DNA of 64,000 nucleotides from DASYLJ01 sp036009625 (GTDB lineage Bacteria; Desulfobacterota; Binatia; DP-6), in NCBI GenBank assembly GCA_036009625.1, contig DASYLJ010000200.1, forward strand, positions 1 to 64,000, in the 5' to 3' direction. A program made the translations under genes and the position numbers. Below are positions 10,465 to 19,735 of the stretch, piece by piece; position 1 is the stretch's first letter; each line of letters begins with the position of its first letter. Under the pieces are notes generated by a model that was not told the origin of the DNA, ran no database searches, and saw only the letters and a list, made by a program, of their open reading frames with translations.

Positions 10465-13400
10465 TCAACGCTCGGCGGGCGCGCAGAGCCGGAACTCGGC
10501 CAGCTCGACGGTGCCGGCGGCGTTGATCGGGTCGAAGCGCAGGTGGCGGATCTCGTCGCCGTCGTCCCAGGTGGCGCGCCGATCGCTCTGGTCGATCATG
10601 ACGGCGTACTCGCGCCAGCCGCCGTCGCCGTTCGTGAGCGGAATCACCAGGCTCTTGTCCTCGGTGAAGGGCTCGCCCGTGCGGTGTGCCCAGTAGACCT
10701 GCGCGTGGGTCGCGCCCGGCGCCTCGTACCGCATGCCGAAGCGGATCACGCGCACGTCGCTCGACCGGAACGGCGCCACCTCGAGCACGAACGACGGGTC
10801 GGCGTGCAGCGCGCGATAGGTCACGCGACCGCCCCCCGTGTGCACGAGCTCGAGACCGTCGGGCTTCGCCTGCGACGCTCCGAACCTGAGCGCGCGCACC
10901 GTCCGCCACCAGCGCGCCACGACCTGCTCACGACCCCAGCGTCGCAGCGGCTCGGGAACGAGGTGCGCGATGTGGCGATAGTACTGGTACCAGCGCCGGT
11001 GGTAGTGCGGCAGCGCCGGCACGGTGGCTTCGGGCGGCGTCACGGCGCGCGGCGTCGCCGCGCCATGGAGCGCCGCCAGCTGACGACGCGCCTCGAGCCC
11101 GAGCGGTGTCGGGGCCGGGGCACGGCCGAGCAGCTCGGTGTAGATGGGCCGATAGGCATCCGCCATCTCGGCGAGCGAGCGATGGCGGAAGCGCTGCGCC
11201 GCTGCGGCCAGCGTCTCCAGCTCCTCGGGATGCGCCAGCAGCCGCTCGACCGCCGCGACCGCCTCGTCGACGTTGCCGACGACCACCCCGACGCCGTCCG
11301 CACGCACGCGCTCGGGCAGCGCGCCCTGGTCGGACACGATGACCGGCACCCCGGCCACGAGCGCCTCCGACAAGGTGTACGAGAACGTCTCCGGCCACGG
11401 CGGGAGGAAGACGACGAGGTCGATCTCGGCCGCCGCCAGCCGCTCGAAGATGGCGTCGCGCTGGTACCAACCGTGCAGCAGGAGGCGCGAGCGCAGCCCG
11501 ATCGCCCGCAACGCGTCGGCATATCCGAAGCGCTCCGCCTCGCCGAAGACGTGCCAGGCGATGGGCAGGTCGCGGGTGCGCTCCATCAGCGGCAGGTGGT
11601 TGCGTGACCCCTTGATCGGATAGGCCACCTCGCCGAGCAGCGCCACGTTCAACGGCCGCCGCCGCGGCTGCGGCCGTGCCCGGCGCGACGGCTCGAGATA
11701 GCCGTGCGGGATGACCATCGCGCGCGGCGGCTCGATCGGCTGGAAGCGCGTGACGATGTCGCGCGTGCGCATGGCCGGGAAGAAGACCCGCTCGGCGCCG
11801 TCGAAGAGGCCGCGGAACTCGGCGCGATGCCGAGCCAGGTACGCCGCCGGATCGGCCGGTGGCTCGAGGCCGAAGGTGCGGAACGCGTTCGCGAGACACG
11901 CCGTGCAGTCGCCGTCGGCCTCCAGGCAGCAGAGCCGGTTGGACGCGACGTCGAACAGGTTGACGTTCGGACTGACGGGATAGAAGTCCTGGAAGGTCGC
12001 CACGTACGGCACGCCGAGCTCCGCCAGCGTGCGCCACACGCGCACCGGCCAGTTGCAGAGCTGATGCAGGTGCACGGCGCCGATGCCGAACAGGTCGACG
12101 ATGGTGCGAACCGCCTCCTCCATCTCCGGACGTTCCAGCATGAACCGCACCGGCGGCTCGGCGAGCGGGATGCGGTAGCGCACGGCCTCGTCGAGCCGAC
12201 CGTCGAACACCTCGGTGAGATGGATGCCGTCGGGCGCCGGCGCCGCGACCACGACACGCGGCAGACGCGCGCCCTGGACGAGATCCCGCACGTGATGCTC
12301 GGTGCCGCCGCCCGGCACGTCGAACGACGAATGCAGCATGCAGAGCAGCGCAGGGACGTCGGTGGCGCGACGGTGGAGCGCGAGCTGGAGGTTCGCCTGC
12401 ACCGGTGCAAGCGGGTTCTCCTCGACGAATCGGGCCACGCGCGGGAGGTACTCCGGATGCAGCATCCGCAACGTCTCGGCGTGCTCGCGCGTCAGCAGCG
12501 CGGCGGCCTCCCCGAACGACGCCCCGCCGGAGTGCCAGACGTAGACGTCGTCGGCGACCACGCTGGGAAAGCCCGCCGCACGCGACCGTTCGCACAGGTC
12601 GTTCTCCTCGCCGAAGCCGCGACCGAAGTGCGTCTGGTCGAACAGCCCGATCGTCTCCATGACGATCGCCGGCACGTACATGCAAAAGCCGTGGGCCGTC
12701 GGTAACACCGTCCGGCGTCGCAGGCTCGTGCCCGCGACCAGCGCCGCGAACTCGTCGAGCGAGTAGCCGCGCGGCAGTGGGTTGTCGGCGCAGAACTCGG
12801 GCACGCTCAGGATGGTGGCGTTGTTCGACAGCGGCGACGCGATGGCCGGCCCGTCACCGGCGTAGGCGGCCCCCTGCAGGCCGGCGAGAAATCCCTCGCT
12901 CACCACCGTGTCGCTGTTGAGCAGCAGCACGTCGCGCCCATCGGCCTCGCGCATGCCGTGGTTGGCCGTACCGACGAAGCCCTGGTTCTCGTCGTTGCGC
13001 AGCAGGCGCACGCGCGGCTCGCGCCGTGCGAGATCGTCGAGCCAGACGGCGAGCATCGCATCGGTGCTGGCGTCGTCCACCGGCACCAGCCGCCAGTCAC
13101 CGCGCGCATGGCGGAGCACGCTCTCGAGACAGGCGACGACGTCCGCGCGCGCATTGAAGATCGGCACCACGATGTCGACGGGACGCGCCACCCGCGGCTC
13201 ACCGTCGCGATCGCCTGCCGGACGCCGCAGCAGCGTCGCCCCCGGAGCCCGCTCGACGACGTCGAAGCCCGCGACCTCGGCCTGCGCAGCGGCATCACCG
13301 ACGATGAGCAGCGCGCCCCCCGGCCGCACCGGGCGCGCAATGGGTGTCGCCGCGACGACGAAGTCGCACGACGCGGCCGCGACGTCGTCCTCGGCGTCGA

Positions 13401-15369
13401 CACCGATGGCGTGGGCCGCCGGCGACAGCGGCGGCGTATCGATGCGGACACACACGCCGCGGCCACGGAGATGCCGCATGGCCAGCGTCGTCGCGGCGAC
13501 GTCACCGTCGAGCTGCGCCAGGTCGCCGAGCAGCGTCAGGCGCTCGAGCGTGATGGTCCCCGGTCGATCGAGCGGATCGAGGCGCACGCCCGTGATGCGT
13601 CCGCTCCGCCCCCACCCGGTCTCGTGCAGGTCGAGCACCCAGGTGTGCATGGCGCCGTCGGCATCGACCTCCCACGTGACACTCGCCGCCTCGTGGAAGC
13701 CGCCGCCGTAGGTCCAGAAGAGCTGTGCGCGCGGTGCGGGAACGTCGGCCGTCACCGCCATGTGCACGAGCAGCCAGCGGTAGGCGTCGCCGTCGATGTC
13801 GAGGGCCGGACTCTGCAGCGCCGGATCGGCGTCGCGCGCGCGGTAGTGGCCGGCACCCAGGACGTCGAGCGCCGGCGACGGGTGCCAGGCATCCCACTCC
13901 GCGGCGTCGCGGACCAGATCGCGCAGCACTGGCACGCTCGTGCTGATCCGCTCGGCGGTCGTCGCGTCCACCTCGCGCAGGAGCGCGGTGAACGGCTCGG
14001 CGGCGACGGGCTGCCCCCACGGCGCAGCCGCACGAACGACGCGCTCTTCGGGTGCCCGTCCGCGCACCAGCGACCAGGCGCGACGGACGTGCTCGCCGCG
14101 TGCGAGGGGTGGCGGGCCCCCGACACCGGGCTCGAGCGACAACGCCGGCGGTGGCGCCGCGATCGCGCGTCCCACGAGCGGACCGAGCAGCGCCACGAGG
14201 CGCCCCTGGTTGGCGCTCTGCGTATGCGCCGCCTGCACGGCCGCGCGCGCACGCCGGCCGACGGCTCGCCCGACGTCGGGATCGAGCGCCTGCCGGATGC
14301 GCCCCTCCCATTCGTCCTCGGTGTCGGCGAGGAAGCCCGTCTCGCCGTCGACGATGGCGGCGCGGAACGGCTCCGTCGGCGTCGCCACGACGGGCACGCC
14401 GAATATCCCGGGCTCGAAGAACTTGAGCGCGCTCTTGGCGTCGGCGAACGCGTTGCGGACCGCCATCGGCGCGAGCGTGACCGCGCACCCGGCCACCGCC
14501 CACGGGTAGACGCGCCAGTCCTGGTAGGGAATCTGCACGACGCGGTCCGCGAACGGTCGCATGGCCGCGGGCAGATCGACGAAGCCGCAGACCAGCAGAC
14601 GGACGCGCCGGTCGTCGGTGAGGATGCGCGCCAGGGCGCCGCTCGCGACCGCGAAGTCGCGATCATGGGTGTTCGATCCGCTCAGGTATGCGATGGTCGG
14701 CGGCGACATCCGTCCGCGCCGCACGAGCCATCGCGCCAGCTGCTCGTAGGCCGACGGCACCAGATTCGGGTGGAGGATCGCCTCGCGTCGCCCGAGCGCC
14801 ACGGCGGCACGCACCAGCGCCGGCGTGCTGCCGACGAACGCGTCGCAGGCGTCGAACGTGCGACGCAGGCGGCGGAACCGCTCGCGGTACTCGCGCTGTG
14901 CGCTCGGACGCAGATCGCGCAGGAAGCCGAGGAGCGGCTCGAACTCGGGATCGAAGATGAGATCGTCGATCTCGAAGACGGGCGTCGCACCCTGACGTCG
15001 GATGGCGAGCAGCAGCGCCTCCACGCGCCCGCTCCACGGCAGCCGGAACAGCACCACGACGGAGTACGCCGGCAACGCCGCGAGCAGATTCGGGTCGCCG
15101 ATGTGCATCACGTTGGCGGGCACGCCGTCGGCGCGCAGCTGCTCGGCACCGTGGGCGCAGCGGTAGCGGTACGACGCGCCCCAGTCGTCCGTCACCCACA
15201 GTACCCGCAGCGGGCCTGTGGCCTCGGGCCGCGATGCGACGGAGCGTGGGCCCGTGCTGCTCGGCGACGGGAGGTCCGACGCCGGTGGAGACTGGACTGG
15301 AGAACGCTGCATGGGTCCGACGGGCTGGCTACCAGAAAGGTTTCGGAGGTGCCACTCGACGCTCGTCAC
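10465..15369 (-). CDS. Giant multi-domain glycosyltransferase (GT4-GT2-GT4 with two beta-sandwich modules)
   Basis: This 1634-residue protein appears to hold three glycosyltransferase units. A GT4-like region spans about 55-395 (ending with FFEPGIFGVPVVATPTEP). A GT2 domain (about 730-960) begins VDIVVPIFNAR and has a DxD-like NSDT near 817. A second GT4 region (about 1005-1440) runs from FDVPGGGTEHH to ETFSYTLSEALVAGVP. Two similar predicted beta-sandwich segments (about 535-632 and 1520-1632) share AQxxW and a closing LDP/FDP-GT-LE pattern. It probably builds a surface polysaccharide from nucleotide or lipid-linked sugars. The GTG start overlaps the stop of the upstream GNAT gene as GTGA; an ATG at residue 20 is an alternative. 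Domain limits are estimates. Confidence 0.85.
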   Translation of the reverse strand: MTSVEWHLRNLSGSQPVGPMQRSPVQSPPASDLPSPSSTGPRSVASRPEATGPLRVLWVTDDWGASYRYRCAHGAEQLRADGVPANVMHIGDPNLLAALPAYSVVVLFRLPWSGRVEALLLAIRRQGATPVFEIDDLIFDPEFEPLLGFLRDLRPSAQREYRERFRRLRRTFDACDAFVGSTPALVRAAVALGRREAILHPNLVPSAYEQLARWLVRRGRMSPPTIAYLSGSNTHDRDFAVASGALARILTDDRRVRLLVCGFVDLPAAMRPFADRVVQIPYQDWRVYPWAVAGCAVTLAPMAVRNAFADAKSALKFFEPGIFGVPVVATPTEPFRAAIVDGETGFLADTEDEWEGRIRQALDPDVGRAVGRRARAAVQAAHTQSANQGRLVALLGPLVGRAIAAPPPALSLEPGVGGPPPLARGEHVRRAWSLVRGRAPEERVVRAAAPWGQPVAAEPFTALLREVDATTAERISTSVPVLRDLVRDAAEWDAWHPSPALDVLGAGHYRARDADPALQSPALDIDGDAYRWLLVHMAVTADVPAPRAQLFWTYGGGFHEAASVTWEVDADGAMHTWVLDLHETGWGRSGRITGVRLDPLDRPGTITLERLTLLGDLAQLDGDVAATTLAMRHLRGRGVCVRIDTPPLSPAAHAIGVDAEDDVAAASCDFVVAATPIARPVRPGGALLIVGDAAAQAEVAGFDVVERAPGATLLRRPAGDRDGEPRVARPVDIVVPIFNARADVVACLESVLRHARGDWRLVPVDDASTDAMLAVWLDDLARREPRVRLLRNDENQGFVGTANHGMREADGRDVLLLNSDTVVSEGFLAGLQGAAYAGDGPAIASPLSNNATILSVPEFCADNPLPRGYSLDEFAALVAGTSLRRRTVLPTAHGFCMYVPAIVMETIGLFDQTHFGRGFGEENDLCERSRAAGFPSVVADDVYVWHSGGASFGEAAALLTREHAETLRMLHPEYLPRVARFVEENPLAPVQANLQLALHRRATDVPALLCMLHSSFDVPGGGTEHHVRDLVQGARLPRVVVAAPAPDGIHLTEVFDGRLDEAVRYRIPLAEPPVRFMLERPEMEEAVRTIVDLFGIGAVHLHQLCNWPVRVWRTLAELGVPYVATFQDFYPVSPNVNLFDVASNRLCCLEADGDCTACLANAFRTFGLEPPADPAAYLARHRAEFRGLFDGAERVFFPAMRTRDIVTRFQPIEPPRAMVIPHGYLEPSRRARPQPRRRPLNVALLGEVAYPIKGSRNHLPLMERTRDLPIAWHVFGEAERFGYADALRAIGLRSRLLLHGWYQRDAIFERLAAAEIDLVVFLPPWPETFSYTLSEALVAGVPVIVSDQGALPERVRADGVGVVVGNVDEAVAAVERLLAHPEELETLAAAAQRFRHRSLAEMADAYRPIYTELLGRAPAPTPLGLEARRQLAALHGAATPRAVTPPEATVPALPHYHRRWYQYYRHIAHLVPEPLRRWGREQVVARWWRTVRALRFGASQAKPDGLELVHTGGGRVTYRALHADPSFVLEVAPFRSSDVRVIRFGMRYEAPGATHAQVYWAHRTGEPFTEDKSLVIPLTNGDGGWREYAVMIDQSDRRATWDDGDEIRHLRFDPINAAGTVELAEFRLCAPAER

Positions 15370-16523
15370 TCCAGCCGCGGCTCGTCGCGGTCCCGCCGCA
15401 GCGCCGTGCGCTCGTCGAGCCAGTCGATCTCGTCGCGCACGGCCGCACGCTCGCGCACGAGGTAGTCCGCCACCGCGCTACGGAACCGGACGTCGCGCAG
15501 GAAGTGCATGCTCTCGGTGGGACGCGCGTCGAAGCCGCGCAGATGCTTGAACTCGCCACCCGCCCCCGGCTCGAACCGCTGCAGCCCGTGCACGATGCAA
15601 TGCTCGATCGCGGCGTAGTAGCAGACGTTGAAGTGCAGGTGACGGAGCGTTGCCAGCGCGCCCCAGTAGCGACCATAGAGGACGCCGGCCTTCTGCACGT
15701 TGAACGTCCCGGCCAGGACCTCGTCGCCGCGCCGAGCGACGATGAAGCACAGACGGGAGCGGAAGCGCTCCGCGACCAGCGTGAAGAAGCGCCGGTTCAG
15801 GTACTGCTGGCCCCAGGCGAGCTGCGCGATGGTGGTGCGGTAGCACTTGAACATCACCGGCACGAGGTCGTCGGGGATGGCGTCACCGACGTGGGCGGTG
15901 ATCGTCACGCCCTGCGCGTCGAGCTCGCGCCGCTCGCGTCGCGCCTGGTTGCGTCGTTTGCTGCGCAAGCTCGTCAGGTAGTCGTCGAAGGTGCCGAAGC
16001 CCTCGTTGACCCAGTGGTACTGATAGCCGGTCCGACGCAGCCATCCGCGTGCCTCGAGCGCCGCGGCGTCCTCGGGCTGACAGAAGTTGACGTGCGCCGA
16101 CGAGAACCGCTGCTGCGCGCAGATATCCTCCAGCACCGCGCCGAACGCCTGCGCCACCATCGCATGCGCCCCCGGCGCGGCGAGGAAGCGGCTGCCCGTC
16201 ACCGGCGTGAACGGCACGCCGACCAGGAGCTTCGGATAGTAGGCGATGCCCGCCCGCTGCGCCGCCGTCGCCCAGCTCTGGTCAAAGACGAACTCGCCCA
16301 TGCTGTGCCCCTTCACGTAGAGCGGGCACGCGCCGACGAGCCGATCGTCGTCCCACAGCGTGAGGTGCTGCGGCAGCCAACCGGTGTCGGGCGTCACCGT
16401 GCCGGCGTCCTCGAGCGTAGCGAGCCAGTCCCATTCGAGGAACGGCGAACCGTCGCCCACGAGCGCGTCCCAGGCGGCGCGGGGCACCTCCTGGATCGAC
16501 CCGAGCACCCGGACGGTCGTCAC
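15366..16523 (-). CDS. GNAT-fold protein of the COG3146/DUF482 (peptidogalycan) type
   Basis: This is a 385-residue protein. RSKRRNQARRERRELDAQGV in the middle and GRYWGALATLRHLHFNVCYY further on are typical of COG3146, a family with a duplicated GNAT fold related to FemAB and peptidoglycan- or lipid-modifying acyltransferases. The C-terminal GAGGEFKHLRGF stretch is also characteristic. The GTG start overlaps the stop of the F420 oxidoreductase gene (GTGA), and its own stop overlaps the GTG of the giant glycosyltransferase, so the three genes form a tightly coupled string. A role in modifying a cell-envelope polymer is inferred from this neighbour. The acyl donor is unknown. Confidence 0.8.
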   Translation of the reverse strand: MTTVRVLGSIQEVPRAAWDALVGDGSPFLEWDWLATLEDAGTVTPDTGWLPQHLTLWDDDRLVGACPLYVKGHSMGEFVFDQSWATAAQRAGIAYYPKLLVGVPFTPVTGSRFLAAPGAHAMVAQAFGAVLEDICAQQRFSSAHVNFCQPEDAAALEARGWLRRTGYQYHWVNEGFGTFDDYLTSLRSKRRNQARRERRELDAQGVTITAHVGDAIPDDLVPVMFKCYRTTIAQLAWGQQYLNRRFFTLVAERFRSRLCFIVARRGDEVLAGTFNVQKAGVLYGRYWGALATLRHLHFNVCYYAAIEHCIVHGLQRFEPGAGGEFKHLRGFDARPTESMHFLRDVRFRSAVADYLVRERAAVRDEIDWLDERTALRRDRDEPRLE

Positions 16524-17365
16524 CCGACCGCGCGCATCGCCTCGGCGTACATGTCGAGCATCGGCAGCACCTTCTCGGCACCTGCCGCCGGCAGCCCGAA
16601 GACCGCGCGCGACACACCGACATCGCGCATCTGCTTCAGGAGGTCGGCATCGGCCGGGGTGCCGTAGACGTTCACCGAGATCGTCTTCGGGTCGCGCCCC
16701 TTCTCGACGGCGAGGACGTGCAGCTTCTTGATCTCCTCGAGCAGATCGCCCGCTCGCACGCCGATCGGAATCCAGCCGTCGCAGTAGTTCACCACCCGCT
16801 CCAGCGCCTTCGGACCGTGCGCGCCGAGAATGACGGGCGGTCCGGGCTTCTGCAGCGGCTTCGGCCACGACCAGATGGGATCGAAGCGCACCAGCTCGCC
16901 GGCGTAGCTGGCCTCGTCCTGCGTCCAGATCGCGCGCATGGCCTCGACGCGCTCGCGCAGCAGCTTCCAGCGCGTGCGGAACTCGGTGCCGTGATGCTCC
17001 ATCTCCTCGGCGTTCCAGCCGCCGCCGATGCCGAACAGCACGCGACCACCGGACAGCACGTCGAGCGACGCCAGCTCCTTCGCGGTCGTGATCGGATCGC
17101 GCTCGACGAGGAGGCAGATGCCCGACGCCACCTTGAGCTTCTTCGTGGCGGCGGCGGCCATCGTCATCGCGACGAACAGGTCGAAGGTGTGCGAGTACTC
17201 CTTCGGCAGGTTCGGTCCGCCCGGCCACGGGCTGCGCCGCGACGCAGGGATGTGCGTGTGCTCCGGGAACCAGACCGACTCGAAGCCACGCGACTCGGCC
17301 TCGCGCGCGAGGTCGTCGGGACGGATCGCGTAGTGGGTGGGGAACATGGTCACGCCGAAGTCCAT
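16520..17365 (-). CDS. LLM-class F420-dependent oxidoreductase
   Basis: This is a 281-residue luciferase-like monooxygenase-fold protein. The start MDFGVTMFPTHYAI, then WFPEHTHIP, VERDPITTAKELASLDVLSGGR and GIGGGWNAEE are diagnostic of the actinobacterial-type F420-dependent LLM subfamily. Members reduce or oxidise substrates with coenzyme F420. I chose the ATG at 17365 because a promoter-like element ends right before it; an upstream in-frame codon at 17401 would lie inside that element. It is the first gene of a coupled set with the GNAT and glycosyltransferase genes. The substrate is unknown. Confidence 0.85.
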   Translation of the reverse strand: MDFGVTMFPTHYAIRPDDLAREAESRGFESVWFPEHTHIPASRRSPWPGGPNLPKEYSHTFDLFVAMTMAAAATKKLKVASGICLLVERDPITTAKELASLDVLSGGRVLFGIGGGWNAEEMEHHGTEFRTRWKLLRERVEAMRAIWTQDEASYAGELVRFDPIWSWPKPLQKPGPPVILGAHGPKALERVVNYCDGWIPIGVRAGDLLEEIKKLHVLAVEKGRDPKTISVNVYGTPADADLLKQMRDVGVSRAVFGLPAAGAEKVLPMLDMYAEAMRAVG

Positions 17366-17372
17366 GTTGCCC

Positions 17373-17401
17373 GGGCTATGCTGCCCACCCGGCCTGGTCA
17401 A
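17373..17401 (-). promoter_or_regulatory. Candidate promoter for the LLM-GNAT-glycosyltransferase operon
   Basis: On the minus strand, TTGACC is followed after exactly 17 bases by TAGCCC, which ends seven bases before the ATG at 17365. The element sits just downstream of the stem-loop that closes the thiolase gene, so it makes sense as a separate transcription start. It predicts a leaderless mRNA. Confidence 0.5.
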
Positions 17402-17412
17402 TACGCGCGGGC

Positions 17413-17440
17413 GGCGGATCCCGAGTCGTCGGGATCCGCC
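17413..17440 (-). terminator. Perfect 12-bp stem-loop after the thiolase gene
   Basis: GGCGGATCCCGA and its exact complement form a 12-bp stem around a four-base GTCG loop, starting six bases after the thiolase stop codon. There is no T-run on the minus strand, so it would be a GC-rich, tail-less terminator or an mRNA 3'-end stabiliser. Confidence 0.6.
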
Positions 17441-17446
17441 ACGACG

Positions 17447-18643
17447 TCAGGCCAGATCGGCGCGACGATACATCGTGACCACGGCGGCGCCGCCGAGGCC
17501 GAGATTGTGCTGCAGGGCGGCCTTCACGCCGGGCACCTGCCGCTTCTCTGCCAGCCCGCGGAGCTGCCAGTTGAGCTCGGCGCACTGCGCGAGCCCGGTG
17601 GCGCCGAGCGGATGACCCTTCGAGATCAGACCACCCGACGGGTTCACGACCCACTGCCCGCCGTAGGTGACGGCGCCGTCGTCGATGAGCGTGCCGGCCT
17701 TACCCTCGGGACAGAGGCCGAGCGCCTCGTAGGTGACCATCTCGTTCGCCGAGAAGCAGTCGTGCAGCTCGATGACCTGCACGTCCTTCGGGCCGAGGCC
17801 CGACTGCTCGTAGACCTTCTCGGCCGCCTTGCGGGTCATGTCGGCGCCGATCAGCTTGATGCAGCTCTTCTCGTCGAAGGTGCTCGGGTAGTCGGTGGTC
17901 ATCGCCATGCCGGCGATCTCGACGGCCTGCTTCTCGAGCTTGTGCTTGCGCACGAAGTCCTCGCTGGCGAGGATCGCGGCGCCGGCACCGTCCGACGTCG
18001 GACAGCACTGCAGCTTGGTGAGCGGATCGTACACCATGGGCGCATTCATGATCTGCTCGAGCGTGTACTCGTCCTGGAACTGCGAGTACGGATTGTTCAC
18101 CGAGTGCTTGTGGTTCTTGAGGCCGATCTTGGCGAACTGCTCGCGCGTGGTGCCGTACTTGTCCATGTGCTCGCGGCCGGCGTTGCCGAAGAACTGCGGC
18201 GCCGGCGGCGCCTGCGCGAAGCCGCGCAGCGACACCATGGTTTCGAACTGCTTGTCCATGGGGTTCGTGCGGTCGGTGAACTTCACGCCGAGCGAGCCCT
18301 TCTCCATCTTCTCGAACCCGAGGGCGAGCACGCAGTCGGCGAGGCCGCCCTCGACGAACTGCTTCGCCATGAAGAGCGCGGTCGAGCCCGTCGAGCAGTT
18401 GTTGTTGACGTTGTAGACGGGGATGCCGGTGAGGCCAAGCGTGTAGACGGCGCGCTGGCCGCAGGTGGAATCGCCATAGCAGTAGCCGACGGCGGCCTGC
18501 TCGACGGCGTCGTACGGGATGCCGGCGTCCTTGAGCGCCTTCTCACCGGCTTCCTTCGCCATGTCGGGGTAGTCCCAGGCCTTGGAGCCGGGCTTCTCGA
18601 ACTTCGTCATGCCGACCCCGATCACGAATACCTTGCGACCCAT
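17447..18643 (-). CDS. SCP-x type thiolase / lipid-transfer protein
   Basis: This is a 398-residue thiolase-superfamily enzyme of the sterol carrier protein-x group. The nucleophile is C83 in NNNCSTGS. HDCF follows in the second half and GHPLGATG near the end, so the thiolytic active site looks complete. These enzymes cleave 3-ketoacyl-CoA, often branched or sterol side-chain substrates. The start at 18643 (MGRKVFVIG) is preceded by a strong ribosome-binding site, AAGGAGA. A longer frame upstream is unlikely to be used. The gene is flanked by an epoxide hydrolase upstream and is closed by a stem-loop. Confidence 0.9.
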   Translation of the reverse strand: MGRKVFVIGVGMTKFEKPGSKAWDYPDMAKEAGEKALKDAGIPYDAVEQAAVGYCYGDSTCGQRAVYTLGLTGIPVYNVNNNCSTGSTALFMAKQFVEGGLADCVLALGFEKMEKGSLGVKFTDRTNPMDKQFETMVSLRGFAQAPPAPQFFGNAGREHMDKYGTTREQFAKIGLKNHKHSVNNPYSQFQDEYTLEQIMNAPMVYDPLTKLQCCPTSDGAGAAILASEDFVRKHKLEKQAVEIAGMAMTTDYPSTFDEKSCIKLIGADMTRKAAEKVYEQSGLGPKDVQVIELHDCFSANEMVTYEALGLCPEGKAGTLIDDGAVTYGGQWVVNPSGGLISKGHPLGATGLAQCAELNWQLRGLAEKRQVPGVKAALQHNLGLGGAAVVTMYRRADLA

Positions 18644-18718
18644 GCGTGTCTCCTTCTCGAGTGTGCAGAATTCGCGCACTCTCGCCCGGGCGCGCGAGCT
18701 TTTGCAACCGACCGGGAG

Positions 18719-19675
18719 CTACGCCGGGAAGCGGCGTTTGAGCCAGTCGATCATGACCGCGTTCAGCTCGGCGGGCTTCTCCTGCTGCGTCCAGTGGCCG
18801 CACTGCGAGATCATGACGATCTCGAGGTCGTCGACCAGCCCGCGCATGGGCTCGGCCATCTCGGCACGGAGCACGAAGTCCCACTCCGCCGTCACCATGA
18901 GCGACGGCACCGTGATGCGGGCCCCGTCGAGCTCGGGCGTGGTCTCCCAGTTGCGGTCGAGGTTGCGGTACCAGTTGATGCCGCCGGTGAAGCCGGTGCG
19001 GCTGAAGGCGTCGGCGAACACCTCGAGCTCGGTCTGATCGAGCAGCGGCTCGCCCAGCACCTCGTCGCTCTCGACCATCTCCACCATGTTCCGCATCGTG
19101 CCGGCACGCGCGATCGCCGCCTCGACCTCGGCGAGCGGCACGCCACGGCGGCCGAGCTGCGTGAAGACGCGCCGCACGTCGCGCGCCAGCCCGGCGTCGG
19201 GTACCTCGGGCTGCTGGAAGTGCACGACGTAGTAGTTCTCGCCGAGCATCTGTCGGAACAGCCCGACGGGGGCCATGGGCGCGCGCGGAAAGTAGGGCGT
19301 ATTGACGCCGATGACGCCGGCCACACGCGACGGATGCAGCAACGGCATCATCCACACGATGAGCCCGCCCCAGTCGTGGCCGACGAAGACCGCCCGCTCG
19401 ATGCCGAGCGCGTCGAGCATCCCGACGAGGTCACCCGTCAGATGATGGATGTCGTAGGCCGTCACGTCCGACGGACGGTCGGTGTCACCGTAGCCACGCT
19501 GGTCGGGCGCCAGCGCGCGGTAGCCCGCCTTGGCGAGCGCCGGAACCTGATGGCGCCAGGAGTAGCCGAGCTCGGGGAAGCCATGGCAGAGCACGACGGC
19601 CTGGCCCTTCCCCTCGTCGCGGAGGGACATGGAGATGCCATTCGTCGAGACGGTGCGGTTCGTGAAAGCGGGCAT
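18719..19675 (-). CDS. Alpha/beta-hydrolase, epoxide hydrolase
   Basis: This is a 318-residue alpha/beta-hydrolase. The oxyanion HGFPE is at 31-35 and the nucleophile D101 is in GHDWGG, the aspartate form typical of epoxide hydrolases and haloalkane dehalogenases. A catalytic His lies in CGHWTQQEKP near the C-terminus. A cap region in the middle contains the NTPYFPRAP stretch. Epoxide hydrolases open epoxides to diols in the cytosol. It precedes the thiolase on the same strand and diverges from the SnoaL-like gene, with 60 bp between starts. The upstream in-frame extension is non-conserved in character, so the ATG at 19675 is preferred. Confidence 0.88.
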   Translation of the reverse strand: MPAFTNRTVSTNGISMSLRDEGKGQAVVLCHGFPELGYSWRHQVPALAKAGYRALAPDQRGYGDTDRPSDVTAYDIHHLTGDLVGMLDALGIERAVFVGHDWGGLIVWMMPLLHPSRVAGVIGVNTPYFPRAPMAPVGLFRQMLGENYYVVHFQQPEVPDAGLARDVRRVFTQLGRRGVPLAEVEAAIARAGTMRNMVEMVESDEVLGEPLLDQTELEVFADAFSRTGFTGGINWYRNLDRNWETTPELDGARITVPSLMVTAEWDFVLRAEMAEPMRGLVDDLEIVMISQCGHWTQQEKPAELNAVMIDWLKRRFPA

Positions 19676-19735
19676 GTGGCGGGCTTGTGGCACGGCCTCT
19701 CGACCCCACGCAACCATCCCGTCTATGCAGCGGGT

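Noticed and set aside
12958..15465. Long plus-strand open frame opposite the giant glycosyltransferase
   Set aside because: Arg/His-rich, no family features, and fully antisense to conserved domains; typical of high-GC third-position bias.
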